Source: Oscillibacter sp. (lineage in GTDB: Bacteria > Bacillota > Clostridia > Oscillospirales > Oscillospiraceae). From it: a stretch of 12,986 bases of DNA. The notes below the pieces were generated by a model. The model worked only from the letters and a program-made list of their open reading frames with translations. It made no database searches and was not told the origin of the DNA. Position numbers and translations under genes: made by a program. Of this stretch, positions 5,804 through 12,548 are shown piece after piece. How positions within the stretch are numbered: position 1 is the first letter of the stretch; each line of letters begins with the position of its first letter. Location of the stretch: positions 1-12,986 of the forward strand of contig VSMY01000079.1 in the NCBI GenBank assembly GCA_009773995.1, written 5' to 3'.

Positions 5804-7360
5804 ATGGAATACATCATCAAATACACGGGGGACATCCTCTCCCTGGGCTATCCCACGGAGCTGCTGGACGCCCAGTTCGCCATCATGGAGCTGGGGGAGG
5901 AATCCCCGGAACGGCTGCTTTCCCACTGGCAGGTCACCTGCTACGAGCCCGCCCGGCGGCTCAGCAGCCTGGCGGACCGGAGCCTGGAGGCGTCCTGCAT
6001 TCCCCCGGTCCAGCGGGAGACCGGCCTGGGGCTGACGGGACAGGGAGTGCTCATCGGCTTTGTGGACTCCGGCCTGGACCTTAGCCACCCGGAGTTTCTG
6101 GGGGAGGACGGGGCCGGCCGCGTCGTGGGCCTTTGGGACATGACGGCCCAGGGCACGCCGCCCAAAGGCTTCCTCCATGGGGCGGCCTATACCAAGGCGG
6201 AAATCGCCGCCGGGCTGGTGGACGCCCCGGACGAGAGCGGCCACGGCACCGCCGTCGCCGCCATTGCCGCCGGACGGAGCGGAGCGGCCCCAGGGGCATC
6301 CATCGCCGCCGTGAAGCTGGCAAGCTCCCGGACCACGGACGTCATGCGGGCGGTGAAGTACCTGCTGGACCAGGCGGAGGAGCGGCGGATGCCCTGCGTG
6401 GTGAACCTGAGCTACGGCACCAACTGCGGCTCCCACCAGGGGCAGAGCCTCTTTGAGTCCTACATCGACCAGTCCTCCCAGCGGGGGCGGAGCGTCATTG
6501 TCTGCGCCGCCGGGAACGAGGGCTCCGGGGCCCACCACTTCCGGGGGCGGCTGGCGGAAAACGAGACCCTGGACGCGGAGTTTACCGTCTCCACCCGGCG
6601 GACCCAGATTTACCTCTCCCTCTGGAAGAACTTTGCCGACGACGCGGTGTTCGAGCTGGTCCTGCCCAACGGCCAGACCACGGGCCCCCTGACGGAGGGG
6701 ACCCGCTTCCTCCGCTTCGGCCCCATCCGGGCGGCGGTGTTCTACGGCGTGCCCACCCATTACACCGCCACTCAGGAGGTTCTATTCCTCCTGGACGCCC
6801 CGCCGGGGGAGCTGGACGGCCTCTGGAATCTGCGGTGCTTCGGCAAAAAGGTGGCCGACGGGCGGTTCGACGTGTGGCTGCCCACCATCGAGGAGGTCAG
6901 CGACCGCACCGCCTTCCTCCAGCCGGAGCCGGATCTGACCATCACCCTCCCGGCCACGGCGCTGTACCCCATTTCCGTGGGGGGCTTCCGCCCGGAGACG
7001 GAGACGGTCAGCCCCTTCTCCGGCCGGGGGGACCAGGACTGCGCGGGCCGGGTCCTTCTGGACCTGACGGCCCCGGCGGAGGCGGTCCGCTCCGCCAAGC
7101 CGGGGGGCGGCTACGACGTGTTCACCGGCACCAGCATGGCGGCCCCCTTCGTCTCCGGGTCGGCGGCGCTGATGATGGAATGGGGCGTGGTCCAGGGAAA
7201 CGACCCCTTTCTCTACGGCCAGCGGGTGAAAGCGTTTCTTTGCAAGGGGGCGCTCCGCAGCCCCTTCCTGGCCTACCCCAACCCCCTGTGGGGCTATGGA
7301 CGGCTGAACCTCTGCGGCACCATGAACGAACTGGTCAGTCATTTGGAAAGGGGGCTTTGA
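5804..7360 (+). CDS. csp: Csp-family subtilisin-like germination protease (first of pair)
   Basis: This 518-residue S8 family peptidase has an N-terminal propeptide region (1-79). All catalytic blocks follow: Asp88 in GFVDSGLD, His147 in DESGHGTAVAAI, oxyanion Asn238 in CAAGNEG, and Ser444 in TGTSMAAPFVSG. A beta-rich insertion at about 245-365 corresponds to the jelly-roll seen in CspB of C. perfringens. The family hallmarks NLSYGTNCGSHQG and MEWGVVQGND support Csp rather than a secreted degradative subtilisin, and there is no signal peptide. Expected role: cleavage of pro-SleC on germinant signalling, in the spore. ATG 5804 is set by AGGAGG five bases upstream; longer in-frame readings upstream are antisense to sleC. 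The second csp gene follows after two bases. Which of CspA, CspB or CspC it corresponds to is not clear. Confidence 0.87.
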   Translation: MEYIIKYTGDILSLGYPTELLDAQFAIMELGEESPERLLSHWQVTCYEPARRLSSLADRSLEASCIPPVQRETGLGLTGQGVLIGFVDSGLDLSHPEFLGEDGAGRVVGLWDMTAQGTPPKGFLHGAAYTKAEIAAGLVDAPDESGHGTAVAAIAAGRSGAAPGASIAAVKLASSRTTDVMRAVKYLLDQAEERRMPCVVNLSYGTNCGSHQGQSLFESYIDQSSQRGRSVIVCAAGNEGSGAHHFRGRLAENETLDAEFTVSTRRTQIYLSLWKNFADDAVFELVLPNGQTTGPLTEGTRFLRFGPIRAAVFYGVPTHYTATQEVLFLLDAPPGELDGLWNLRCFGKKVADGRFDVWLPTIEEVSDRTAFLQPEPDLTITLPATALYPISVGGFRPETETVSPFSGRGDQDCAGRVLLDLTAPAEAVRSAKPGGGYDVFTGTSMAAPFVSGSAALMMEWGVVQGNDPFLYGQRVKAFLCKGALRSPFLAYPNPLWGYGRLNLCGTMNELVSHLERGL

Positions 7361-7362
7361 CC

Positions 7363-9075
7363 ATGGCTTTATCTCCTGAGGCGATGGCCTTCATCCACGC
7401 GCCGGACACGGTGGACTTCGTCACCCGGGCCACCGACGCCTTTTTTTCCTACGCCCAGCGCTCCAACGAGGTGGTGATCGGACAGATGCTTTCCGGGCGC
7501 TACGTCCTGGGCTACATCAAGCAGGAGAACTTCCACCACCTGGAGGAGGCCCTGGGGGCCGCCTTCGTCAGCTCCGTCTCCGTGGTGCTGGGCCTCCTGG
7601 ACCGCCCCGCCCTGGAGGCGGCGGGGGTCTCCCAGGTCCAGAGCCAGCCCTATCTGAACCTGAAGGGCCGGGGGGTGCTCATCGGCTTTCTGGACACGGG
7701 CATTGATTACACCCAGCCGGTCTTCCGCTACGAGGACGGCAGCAGCAAAATCCAGTACATCTACGACCAGACCGCCGAGGGCCCGCCGCCGGAGGGCTTC
7801 CTGATGGGCCGGGAGTACTCCAAGGCGGAGATTGACGCCGCCCTGGCCTCCCAGGACCCCTACGCCGTCGTTCCCCAGCGGGACGAGGACGGCCATGGCA
7901 CCTTCCTGGCCTCCGTGGCCGCCGGGCGGGAGACGGAGGATTTCACCGGCGCGGCCCCGGACGCGGAGATCATCGCCGTGAAGCTCCGCAAGGCCCGGCC
8001 CTTCTACCGGGAGCGATACTGCGTCCCGGCGGACCAGGAGAACGCCTATGAGTCCAGCGCCGTCATGGTGGGGGTGGAGTACATCCTCCACAAGGCTCGG
8101 GAGCTGGGCCGCCCGGCGGTCATCTGCATCGGCCTGGGCACCAACGCCGGGAGCCACGACGGGGCCAGCGTCTTCGAGGAGTACCTGGGGGGCGTGTCCC
8201 TCCAGCCGGGGGTGTGCCTCTGCGCCGCGGCGGGAAACGAGGCGGAGGCCCGGCACCACACCGGCGGCGTCCTCCAGCCCGGAGAGAAGCCGGGGACGGT
8301 GGATTTGAAGGTGGGGGAGAACGCCGGGGACGTGTACCTGGCGGTGTGGAACACTGTGGCGGACCGGCTGTCCGTCTCCGTCCGGTCCCCCTCGGGAGAG
8401 CTGGTGGGCCGGGTGCCCGCCCGGCCGGGTATGGGCCCCGCCGCCGACGTGAAGCTGGTGCTGGAGGCGTCCCGGGTCCAAATCGAGTACCACTTCCCTG
8501 TGGAGAGTAGCGGGGGCCAGCTGACGGTCATCCGCATCCTGGGGGCCACCCCCGGCGTGTGGACCATCCAGCTCCATGGGGACATCCTCTTAAACGGCAG
8601 CTACCAGGTGTGGCTGCCCATGACGGGCTTCGTCTCTCCCACGGTGGAGTTTCTGGCGGCCACGCCGGACTATACCATCACCAGCCCCGCCTCCGCCGTG
8701 GGGGTCATCTGCTGCGGGGCCTATGACAGCAACAACAAGAGCCTCTACGCCAAGAGCTCCCGGGGCCCCGCGTGGGACGGGCGCGTCCTGCCGGATTTGA
8801 CGGCCCCCGGCGTGGGCGTCCGGGGAATTTACCCTTACGGCCCCGGCCTCATGAGCGGCACCAGCGCGGCGGCGGCGGTGCTGGCGGGGACCTGCGCCCT
8901 GCTGCTCCAATGGGGCGTCCGGGATGGAAACGACCCGACCATGGGGACCTACCAAATCCGGGCCTATCTCATCCGGGGCTGCCTCCGCCGGGCGGATATG
9001 GAGTACCCCAATAACCAGTGGGGCTATGGCTCCATCCAGCTGATGCAGACCTTCCATTTGATGCGGGAGCTGTGA
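7363..9075 (+). CDS. csp: Csp-family subtilisin-like germination protease (second of pair)
   Basis: This 570-residue S8 peptidase is paralogous to the preceding gene, with a longer N-terminal region (1-104). Triad residues are present: Asp111 in GFLDTGID, His178 in DEDGHGTFLASVAAG, Ser501 in SGTSAAAAVLAG, and oxyanion Asn292 in AAAGNEA. The serine block lacks the Met and Pro of classical subtilisins (GTSMAAP), as often seen in Csp-type proteins. The beta-rich jelly-roll insertion lies around 296-420. The C-terminal LLLQWGVRDGND and NNQWGYG blocks mirror the first copy. It probably acts with its neighbour on pro-SleC or relays a germinant signal. ATG 7363 follows the first csp stop by two bases with AAAGGGGG eight bases upstream, so the two are translated from one message. 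No strong terminator follows; only a T-run at 9105-9111 without a good stem. Confidence 0.86.
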   Translation: MALSPEAMAFIHAPDTVDFVTRATDAFFSYAQRSNEVVIGQMLSGRYVLGYIKQENFHHLEEALGAAFVSSVSVVLGLLDRPALEAAGVSQVQSQPYLNLKGRGVLIGFLDTGIDYTQPVFRYEDGSSKIQYIYDQTAEGPPPEGFLMGREYSKAEIDAALASQDPYAVVPQRDEDGHGTFLASVAAGRETEDFTGAAPDAEIIAVKLRKARPFYRERYCVPADQENAYESSAVMVGVEYILHKARELGRPAVICIGLGTNAGSHDGASVFEEYLGGVSLQPGVCLCAAAGNEAEARHHTGGVLQPGEKPGTVDLKVGENAGDVYLAVWNTVADRLSVSVRSPSGELVGRVPARPGMGPAADVKLVLEASRVQIEYHFPVESSGGQLTVIRILGATPGVWTIQLHGDILLNGSYQVWLPMTGFVSPTVEFLAATPDYTITSPASAVGVICCGAYDSNNKSLYAKSSRGPAWDGRVLPDLTAPGVGVRGIYPYGPGLMSGTSAAAAVLAGTCALLLQWGVRDGNDPTMGTYQIRAYLIRGCLRRADMEYPNNQWGYGSIQLMQTFHLMREL

Positions 9076-9084
9076 GAATACCGG

Positions 9085-9143
9085 CTTGCGGGCTAAATTT
9101 TCTCCCTTTTTTTCAGATTCCCTCTTGACAAACGGCCCGCAAG
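9085..9143. repeat. Nine-base inverted repeat flanking the -35 of the GntR operon
   Basis: CTTGCGGGC (9085-9093) and its exact complement GCCCGCAAG (9135-9143) are separated by 41 bases. The right arm lies inside the spacer between -35 and -10 of the GntR promoter; the left arm is just after the csp stop. It could be a looping operator or a long mRNA stem at the end of the csp transcript. The loop contains a T-run but no ordinary terminator geometry. Confidence 0.45.
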
Positions 9144-9153
9144 TGTCTATAGT
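9125..9153 (+). promoter_or_regulatory. sigma-A promoter of the GntR-ABC operon
   Basis: TTGACA (9125-9130), a 17-base spacer and TATAGT (9148-9153). The start is expected near 9160, giving a leader of only about 24 bases to ATG 9184. Confidence 0.85.
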
Positions 9154-9180
9154 ATACTTAACGAACCAGTACATAAGGTA
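9151..9180. promoter_or_regulatory. Candidate operator palindromes for the GntR/YtrA repressor
   Basis: The perfect palindrome AGTATACT (9151-9158) overlaps the end of the -10 box. GTAC-N5-GTAC (9169-9181) lies just beyond the expected transcript start. YtrA-type GntR regulators normally repress their own operon through palindromes with GTAC-like half-sites near the promoter, so these are natural candidates. No binding data can be read from sequence. Confidence 0.45.
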
Positions 9181-9183
9181 CGG

Positions 9184-9582
9184 ATGATACAAGGGGGCGA
9201 TCTTATCGACATTCTCATCAGCAACAGCAGCGGGAAACCCATCTACGAACAAATATGCGGGCAGATCAAGGCCCAGATCATGGACGGGACCCTCTCCGCC
9301 GGAGAGGCGCTGCCCTCCATGCGGGCCTTGGCCCGGGAGCTGCACCTCAGCGTCATCACGGTCCAGCGGGCCTATGAGGACCTGACCAGGGACGGCTTTA
9401 TCGAGACGGTTTCCGGCAAGGGCAGCTTCGTGGCGGCGCAAAACCGGGAGTTCATCCGGGAGGAGCGGCTCCGGGAGGCGGAGGGACTGCTGCAAAGGGC
9501 GGCGGAGCTGGGCCGGTTCAACGGCATCCCATTGGAAAAGCTGACGGGCATCCTGGCCCTGTTTTACGAAGAAGGAGATTGA
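9184..9582 (+). CDS. GntR family transcriptional regulator, YtrA subfamily
   Basis: The 132-residue protein has a GntR winged helix at about 17-85: KPIYEQICGQIKAQIMDG, then LPSMRALARELHLSVITVQR, then GFIETVSGKGSFV. Only a short helical tail of about 45 residues follows, the size and shape of the YtrA subgroup, which lacks a large ligand domain. Members usually repress a linked ABC exporter until a membrane-active stress appears. The two ABC genes directly downstream fit this. The start is uncertain. ATG 9184 has only AAGGT upstream, whereas the strong AAGGGGG (9191-9197) sits seven bases before an in-frame ATC at 9205, where family members typically begin (M-D-I-L-I-S-N-S-S pattern). The stop codon is two bases before the ABC ATPase start. 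Confidence 0.9.
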   Translation: MIQGGDLIDILISNSSGKPIYEQICGQIKAQIMDGTLSAGEALPSMRALARELHLSVITVQRAYEDLTRDGFIETVSGKGSFVAAQNREFIREERLREAEGLLQRAAELGRFNGIPLEKLTGILALFYEEGD

Positions 9583-9584
9583 CT

Positions 9585-10442
9585 ATGGAAAACAGCATCT
9601 TGGTCCGGGACCTCACCAAGCGCTTCCCGGATTTCACCCTGGACCGCGTGTCCTTCCAGGTGCCCCAGGGCCGGATCGTGGGCTTCATCGGCGAAAACGG
9701 CGCGGGGAAGAGCACCACCATCCGCCTGATTTTAAACGAGCTGAAGCGGGACGGCGGGACCGTGGAGCTCCTGGGCCGGGACCCGGCGGACCCCGCCGCC
9801 CGGACGGGGGTGGGCGTGGTGTTCGACCAGTGCAATTTCCCGGAGGTCTTCACGCCTCTGGACGTGGAACGGGTCCTCTCCGGCGTCTATCCCGCCTGGG
9901 ACAAAGAGGCCTACCGGGGGTATCTGAGGCGCTTTGCCCTGCCGGAGAAAAAGCGGGTCAAGGCCCTCTCCAAGGGCATGAAGATGAAGCTGGCCATCTC
10001 CGCCGCCCTGGCCCACCAGCCCAAGCTGCTGATTTTGGACGAGGCCACGGCGGGCCTGGACCCGGTGGTCCGGGACGAGATTCTGGACCTGCTCCTGGAC
10101 TTTATCCAGGATGAGGAGCACTCGGTTTTCTTCTCCTCCCACATTACCTCGGACATCCAGAAGATCGCGGACTACGTGGTGCTGATCCACCAGGGGCAGA
10201 TCGTCTTTGAGGAGGAGAGGGACGTGCTTCTGGACCGGTACGGCATCCTCCGCTGTCCCAAGGGCGCGGAGGTGGAGCCTGAGGACTACATCGTCCGCCG
10301 GGAGACCGGGGTCAGCGCGGAGTATCTGGTCCGGGACCGGGCCGAAGCCGGAAGGAAGTATCCCAAGGCCGTGGCGGACGCCGCGTCCCTGGAGGACATC
10401 ATGCTGTTTTACATCAAGGGGGAAGCGTCATGCGGGGAATGA
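9585..10442 (+). CDS. ABC transporter ATP-binding protein, YtrB-like
   Basis: The 285-residue ATPase contains Walker A GENGAGKST (36-44), Q-loop Gln82, a signature region LSKGMKMKLAISAAL (128 onwards, replacing LSGGQ), Walker B LLILDE ending at Asp152-Glu153, and the switch His186 in FFSSHIT. The degenerate signature is typical of YtrB/BcrA-like exporters regulated by GntR/YtrA repressors. It would power the permease encoded next in efflux or membrane-stress defence; the substrate is unknown. ATG 9585 is chosen because AAGGAG lies seven bases upstream, inside the end of the regulator gene. The last 13 bases overlap the permease gene, indicating translational coupling. Confidence 0.92.
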   Translation: MENSILVRDLTKRFPDFTLDRVSFQVPQGRIVGFIGENGAGKSTTIRLILNELKRDGGTVELLGRDPADPAARTGVGVVFDQCNFPEVFTPLDVERVLSGVYPAWDKEAYRGYLRRFALPEKKRVKALSKGMKMKLAISAALAHQPKLLILDEATAGLDPVVRDEILDLLLDFIQDEEHSVFFSSHITSDIQKIADYVVLIHQGQIVFEEERDVLLDRYGILRCPKGAEVEPEDYIVRRETGVSAEYLVRDRAEAGRKYPKAVADAASLEDIMLFYIKGEASCGE

Positions 10443-11065
10443 TCTATAAGGACCTGTGCCTGTTTTTCAAGGGGATCATCGACAAGTGGGTTCTGGCGGT
10501 GACGGGAGGATTTCTGGTCCTGCTGGTGTGCAAGGGCGGCGTGTACGGCGGGATGCTGTTCTCTTTCGCCCTGGATATGATGCTGGGGCTTCTGCACCTC
10601 TCGGCCCTGGAGAAGGAGGAAAAGACGGGTTGGAGGAGCTATGAGCGAACGATGCCGGTAGGCGTGGGGGAGGTAATGGCGGGGAAGTACGCCGCCGTGC
10701 TGCTGACGGTGCCGGTCAGCGTGGCGGGGGCCGTGGCAGCAAATCTGTTGGCCTTCGCCAGGTACTGGAAGTTTTTGCCGGAGGCGCTGGGACTGTCGGC
10801 AGCGGCGGCTGTCATAATTCCCCCGGCCTTCGCGGTGTTCAGCCTGCCCTTTTACTACTGGTTCGGAAACCAGATTGCCCAGTTTACCTGCCTGCCCCTG
10901 GGCTTCCTGCTGTTTTACGCCATCAAGAATTTTGAGGACGGCTGGTGGACCGTGGCAGACCTGGGGGCCCCCGGTTCCCTCCTGCTGACGGGGGCGCTGG
11001 TCCTGGCGGGGATGTTCCTGGTCTCCCTGGCCCTCAGCGCCGCCGGGTACTGCCGGAGAAAATAA
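10430..11065 (+). CDS. ABC-2 type permease subunit
   Basis: The 211-residue integral membrane protein has about six hydrophobic spans (near 20-34, 38-58, 84-108, 120-142, 150-166, 180-206). It also has the cytoplasmic block LEKEEKTGWRSYERTMPVG before the third span, characteristic of ABC-2 permeases of the type paired with YtrB-like ATPases (Asp/Glu-rich, then W..Y...P). It begins MRGMIYKDL, a usual N-terminus for this group. ATG 10430 has AAGGGGGA five to six bases upstream and overlaps the ATPase gene by 13 bases; ATG 10439 is an alternative. A strong terminator follows ten bases after the stop. The substrate cannot be inferred. Confidence 0.88.
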   Translation: MRGMIYKDLCLFFKGIIDKWVLAVTGGFLVLLVCKGGVYGGMLFSFALDMMLGLLHLSALEKEEKTGWRSYERTMPVGVGEVMAGKYAAVLLTVPVSVAGAVAANLLAFARYWKFLPEALGLSAAAAVIIPPAFAVFSLPFYYWFGNQIAQFTCLPLGFLLFYAIKNFEDGWWTVADLGAPGSLLLTGALVLAGMFLVSLALSAAGYCRRK

Positions 11066-11074
11066 GACGTTCCC

Positions 11075-11103
11075 AAGGCGGAGGCGCTGGCCTCCGCCTT
11101 TTT
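11075..11103 (+). terminator. Rho-independent terminator of the GntR-ABC operon
   Basis: AAGGCGGAGGC (11075-11085) and GCCTCCGCCTT (11090-11100) form a perfect 11-bp stem around GCTG, followed by further T residues. Confidence 0.95.
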
Positions 11104-11124
11104 CCAGCCCCGGAAAGATTTTCC

Positions 11125-11153
11125 TTGCGCCTTCGGCCCATCCCGGTTATAAT
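11125..11153 (+). promoter_or_regulatory. sigma-A promoter of der-plsY
   Basis: TTGCGC (11125-11130), a 17-base spacer and a perfect TATAAT (11148-11153). The start is predicted near 11160, leaving a leader of about 57 bases to the der start. Confidence 0.75.
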
Positions 11154-11182
11154 GAAAATGGATTTATATATTCAGAAAAACG

Positions 11183-11202
11183 GGCGGCGCATTCGCGCCG
11201 CC
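11183..11202 (+). other. GC-only hairpin next to the der ribosome-binding site
   Basis: GGCGGCGC (11183-11190) and GCGCCGCC (11195-11202) form a perfect 8-bp GC stem with an ATTC loop. It ends two bases before the GGGAGGG ribosome site, in the der leader. It has no U-tract, so it is not a terminator. It could restrict ribosome access or stabilise the 5' end. Confidence 0.6.
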
Positions 11203-11216
11203 GGGAGGGATGCCGT

Positions 11217-12545
11217 ATGCCAAAGCCTATCATCGCCATCGTGGGCCGCCCCAACGTGGGCAAGTCCATGCTGTTTAATAAAATCATCGGGAAACGCCTG
11301 TCCATCGTGGAAGACACCCCCGGCGTCACACGGGACCGCATCTACGGGGAGTCCGACTGGTGCGGCCGATCCTTCACCCTGGTGGACACCGGGGGTATCG
11401 AGCCCCGGACGGACAACCAGATTCTGGAGTTCATGCGGGACCAGGCCCGGACGGCCATTGAGACCGCCACGGTCATCGTCTTCCTGACGGACATTCGGAC
11501 GGGCCTCACCGCCTCGGATCAGGAGGTGGCCGCCATGCTCCTCCGGAGCGGGAAGCCCATCGTCCTGGCGGTGAACAAAATGGACTCCACCGGGGCCCCG
11601 GACCCGGATTTCTACGAGTTCTACAACCTGGGGCTGGGGGACCCCATCGCCGTCTCCGCCGTCCACGGCCACGGCACCGGGGACCTGCTGGACGCCTGCC
11701 TCCAGTACTTTCCCCCGGAGGATGAGGAGGAAGAGGAGGACGACGCCATCAAGGTGGCGGTCATCGGGAAGCCCAACGCGGGGAAATCCTCCCTGGTCAA
11801 TAAAATCCTGGGGGAGGAGCGGGTCATCGTTTCCGACGTGGCGGGCACCACACGGGACGCCATCGACTCCCGGTTTGAGAACGACAAGGGGAAATTCGTC
11901 TTCATCGACACGGCGGGCCTCCGCCGGAAAAGCAAGGTGGAGGAGGCCATTGAGAAGTACAGCGTCCTCCGGGCCACCATGGCCATCGAGCGCTCCGACG
12001 TGTGCCTGATTATGATTGACGCAACAGAGGGCGTGACGGAGCAGGACACGAAAGTGGCGGGCCTGGCCCACGAGGCTGGAAAGGCCAGCATCATCGTGGT
12101 GAACAAATGGGACCTGGTGGAAAAGGACGGCAAGACCATGGACCGGATGCGCAAGGAGGTTCAGGAGGGCTTGAGCTTCATGACCTACGCGCCCATCCTC
12201 TTCATCTCTGCCAAGACCGGCCAGCGGGTGGACAGGCTCTTTGAACTCATCGACTACGTCTCCAACCAGGCGGCCACCCGCATCACAACGGGCATGCTGA
12301 ACGACGTGCTGGCGGACGCCCAGACCCGGGTCCAGCCCCCCACGGACAAGGGGCGGCGGCTGAAGATTTACTATATGACCCAGGTGGGGGTGAAGCCCCC
12401 CCACTACGTGATTTTCTGCAACGACACCCGGCTGTTCCACTTCTCTTATCAGCGGTATCTGGAAAACTGCATCCGCAATACCTTCGGCCTGGAGGGAACA
12501 CCCATCAAGATTTCCGTCCGGCAGAGGGGCGACAAGGAGGTTTGA
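11217..12545 (+). CDS. der: Ribosome-assembly GTPase Der (EngA)
   Basis: The 442-residue protein has the diagnostic tandem GTPase domains. Domain 1 has GRPNVGKS (10-17), DTPGVTRD (33-40), DTGG (57-60) and NKMD (120-123). An acidic linker (about 168-176) follows. Domain 2 has GKPNAGKSS (184-192), TTRD (211-214), DTAG (231-234) and NKWD (296-299). A C-terminal KH-like domain (about 354-438) ends the protein. Der binds the 50S subunit and is needed for its maturation in most bacteria. All G-motifs are intact and length is normal. ATG 11217 follows GGGAGGG. It leads an operon with plsY, three bases downstream, a common order in Clostridia. Confidence 0.98.
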   Translation: MPKPIIAIVGRPNVGKSMLFNKIIGKRLSIVEDTPGVTRDRIYGESDWCGRSFTLVDTGGIEPRTDNQILEFMRDQARTAIETATVIVFLTDIRTGLTASDQEVAAMLLRSGKPIVLAVNKMDSTGAPDPDFYEFYNLGLGDPIAVSAVHGHGTGDLLDACLQYFPPEDEEEEEDDAIKVAVIGKPNAGKSSLVNKILGEERVIVSDVAGTTRDAIDSRFENDKGKFVFIDTAGLRRKSKVEEAIEKYSVLRATMAIERSDVCLIMIDATEGVTEQDTKVAGLAHEAGKASIIVVNKWDLVEKDGKTMDRMRKEVQEGLSFMTYAPILFISAKTGQRVDRLFELIDYVSNQAATRITTGMLNDVLADAQTRVQPPTDKGRRLKIYYMTQVGVKPPHYVIFCNDTRLFHFSYQRYLENCIRNTFGLEGTPIKISVRQRGDKEV

Positions 12546-12548
12546 GGC

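Noticed and set aside
9097..9112. T-rich run after the second csp gene as a terminator
   Set aside because: Only a three-pair CCG/CGG stem precedes it, so termination there is not supported.
9966..9983. Degenerate ABC signature LSKGMKMK, at first seeming to indicate a defective ATPase
   Set aside because: This variant is normal in YtrB-like exporters, and all other catalytic motifs are intact.
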